Assembly (NCBI GenBank): GCA_002336405.1
Contig: DDEJ01000011.1
Coordinates: 1 to 6,602, forward strand
Direction of reading: 5' to 3'
Length of the DNA: 6,602 nucleotides
Origin: Rhodobacteraceae bacterium UBA1957
GTDB taxonomy: Bacteria > Pseudomonadota > Alphaproteobacteria > Rhodobacterales > Rhodobacteraceae
In this document: positions 6,411 to 6,602 of the stretch, in pieces
Layout: each line of letters opens with the position of its first letter
Position numbering within the stretch: the first letter of the stretch is position 1
Made by a program: the position numbers and the translations under genes
The notes under the pieces: model-generated
Told to the model about the DNA's origin: nothing
The model's database searches: none
Seen by the model: only the letters and a program-made list of their open reading frames with translations

Positions 6411-6432
6411 AGGGCCCCGAAACTGGGGCCCT
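6411..6432 (+). terminator. Terminator hairpin after leuA
   Basis: AGGGCCCC (6411-6418) and GGGGCCCT (6425-6432) form a perfect 8-bp GC-rich stem with a six-base loop (GAAACT), nine bases after the leuA stop. Only CTCTTAAC follows, so the U-tract is poor, but position and stability support a terminator for a single-gene leuA unit. Confidence 0.65.
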
Positions 6433-6602
6433 CTTAACAAGATATGAGCAAATTTATATTCCAAAAACCTGATCATCATTTTAAAACTGGCTAATTTTAC
6501 TGACAGACTTTTCGTTCAATGCTCCATCAACTTTGACTAAAAGTCGCTACTGTTGGCAATCCTTTGGGCCACATTTTTTGGCACAAAGGTCACACAGTAC
6601 TG

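Noticed and set aside
6445..6495. Small frame MSKFIFQKPDHHFKTG after leuA
   Set aside because: It is sixteen codons with no Shine-Dalgarno sequence or promoter. Chance is the simplest explanation in AT-rich sequence.

Overview
The window looks like chromosomal DNA of an alphaproteobacterium, most likely of the Rhodobacterales (Roseobacter group). The support is moderate GC, a full-length LeuA, an iron-sulfur photolyase/cryptochrome whose key residues fall at the same positions as I recall for Rhodobacter CryB, and a decayed dtd gene whose surviving motifs read like Rhodobacterales DTD. The group assignment is inference, because no rRNA or other phylogenetic marker is present.

Layout. Positions 1-154 hold no gene I can support. 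Positions 155-591 (+) are a clear dtd (D-aminoacyl-tRNA deacylase) pseudogene, recognisable from its first residues to its last but broken by two stop codons and a one-base frameshift. Positions 692-2164 (+) encode an exported protein built of 18 full 23-residue MORN repeats plus a partial one. A short convergent gap (2165-2301) has at most a weak hairpin. On the minus strand an SDR oxidoreductase (4490-3825) and an FeS photolyase/cryptochrome (3828-2302) form a two-gene operon joined by a GTGA stop/start overlap. From the opposite side of the 4491-4670 intergenic region runs the leucine biosynthesis unit: a promoter, a 28-codon leucine-rich leader peptide (4671-4757), an attenuator-type hairpin (4751-4787), leuA (4836-6401) and a terminator hairpin (6411-6432). 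Positions 6433-6602 are AT-rich, with no gene or convincing promoter.

How it works together. The best-supported regulatory system is the leuA leader. The leader peptide carries five Leu codons, four of them in its last seven codons, and its stop codon lies inside one arm of a perfect 10-bp stem. The promoter spacing puts the transcription start at or next to the leader ATG, so the leader peptide is probably translated without a 5' UTR. This fits ribosome-mediated attenuation of leuA by leucyl-tRNA supply. The photolyase and SDR are probably translationally coupled, but the SDR's role is unknown. The MORN protein and the dtd relic have no evident functional link to the other genes.
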